From JAAHGY01 sp051439365 (lineage in GTDB: Bacteria > Cyanobacteriota > Cyanobacteriia > CAKZMO01), in contig JBFRWC010000335.1 of NCBI GenBank assembly GCA_051439365.1, positions 1 to 13,365 of the forward strand: a DNA stretch of 13,365 nt, given 5' to 3'. Made by a program: the position numbers and the translations under genes. The notes beneath the pieces are model-generated. The model searched no databases. It was not told the origin of the DNA and saw only the letters and a program-made list of their open reading frames with translations. Of this stretch, positions 13,026 through 13,365 are shown piece by piece (the stretch's first letter is position 1; every line of letters begins with the position of its first letter).

Positions 13026-13067
13026 AGGTATATTGTCTCCTTATTTATTAAGTCTGCAATTAATCAC

Positions 13068-13082
13068 GTGAACACCGTTCAC
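13068..13082. promoter_or_regulatory. Palindromic operator candidate upstream of petL
   Basis: GTGAAC ACC GTTCAC is a perfect 6-3-6 inverted repeat, 43-57 nt before the petL ATG. On the minus strand a weak promoter (TTCACG, 16 nt, TAATAA) would overlap it, so a bound protein could block or recruit polymerase. Confidence 0.35.
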
Positions 13083-13110
13083 CTTTCTATCACTTCTCTA
13101 TTGAAGCACC

Positions 13111-13130
13111 TTGAGGGTAATTGAGGGTAA
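13111..13130. repeat. Perfect 10-bp tandem duplication
   Basis: TTGAGGGTAA occurs twice without a gap. Confidence 0.75.
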
Positions 13131-13259
13131 GCATTGCCCCGATTCACTTTGTCTTCCGATGGTCAGGGACTTGCTAGCCAATAAAGTACCAGATAAGGGG
13201 CAGCAGACTATCCCCCCTGCTTGGCTGACCAAAAACGAGCATTGGACGCGGGAACCGCT

Positions 13260-13365
13260 CCCCTACAAGAGATTGGGACAATGTAGGGGTTAGGTCTCCT
13301 AACCCAAGGCAGGGTCAAGGGTTTAGGCAGTGTAGGGGTTAGGTCTCCTAACCCAAGGCAGGGTC
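13260..13365. repeat. 35-bp direct repeats with internal hairpin, period 49
   Basis: A 35-bp unit beginning TGTAGGGGTTAGG is identical at 13282-13316 and 13331-13365, with a 14-nt spacer. Each unit contains a perfect 9-bp stem GGGTTAGG(T)...CCTAACCC around a 3-nt loop. Just before it, CCCCTACA (13260-13267) is inverted relative to TGTAGGGG (13282-13289). The array reaches the window end and probably continues. This is a dispersed palindromic cyanobacterial repeat type rather than CRISPR, since the spacer is too short. Confidence 0.8.

Larger units (their letters stand above)
13026..13365. other. petL upstream region and terminal repeats
   Basis: No gene is supported in these 340 nt. From left to right it holds the petL RBS (13037-13042), a palindrome (13068-13082) and a 10-bp tandem duplication TTGAGGGTAA (13111-13130). 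Then come about 130 nt without recognisable signals and the palindromic tandem repeats from 13260 to the window end. Confidence 0.6.

Noticed and set aside
13282..13365. CRISPR array
   Set aside because: Repeat length would fit, but the single spacer is only 14 nt and resembles the repeat; no cas genes are in view.

Overview
The window comes from a cyanobacterial chromosome. Photosynthesis genes (psaC and an unlisted 31-codon petL), a cyanobacterium-typical DUF1825 gene, and about two dozen copies by eye of the HIP1 octamer GCGATCGC in 13.4 kb all point there. Species cannot be fixed from sequence alone. Palindromic repeats with GGGTTAGG or CCGGGGTTC arms resemble dispersed repeats of larger, often filamentous, cyanobacterial genomes, but that is only a hint.

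Layout. (1) 1-1416, plus strand: the 3' part of an Mrp/NBP35-type P-loop ATPase, cut by the window edge, then a seven-helix Bax-inhibitor-1/YccA membrane protein with a good intrinsic terminator. (2) 1501-4183, minus strand: leuC then leuD (isopropylmalate isomerase, leucine biosynthesis), separated by a perfect 23-nt palindrome. Upstream of leuC lies a single-domain EamA-type membrane protein. (3) 4404-10121, plus strand: three consecutive large genes whose products all begin at residue 1-3 with the same atypical PPC-like module and carry no visible signal peptide. Two end in a shared lectin-like 'choice-of-anchor Y'-type domain. The third instead carries a Gly/Thr/Asp repeat linker and a seven-fold SBBP beta-propeller. 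This is the accessory and least understood part of the window. (4) 10306-10551: psaC, the photosystem I iron-sulfur subunit, with a terminator. (5) 10698-13025: an M28 metallopeptidase (minus), a small conserved-looking beta-rich protein (plus), DUF1825 (minus) and petL (minus). (6) 13026-13365: the petL upstream region with a palindromic operator candidate, then a tandem array of 35-bp repeats that runs off the window end.

Only leuC/leuD form an obvious functional pair. psaC and petL are photosynthetic but separately transcribed. The three PPC-module genes look like a family that grew by local duplication, with the N-terminal module conserved and C-terminal modules exchanged. They are the best candidates here for an undescribed system, probably cell-surface or secreted adhesins or recognition proteins. 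Their export route is not evident from the window.
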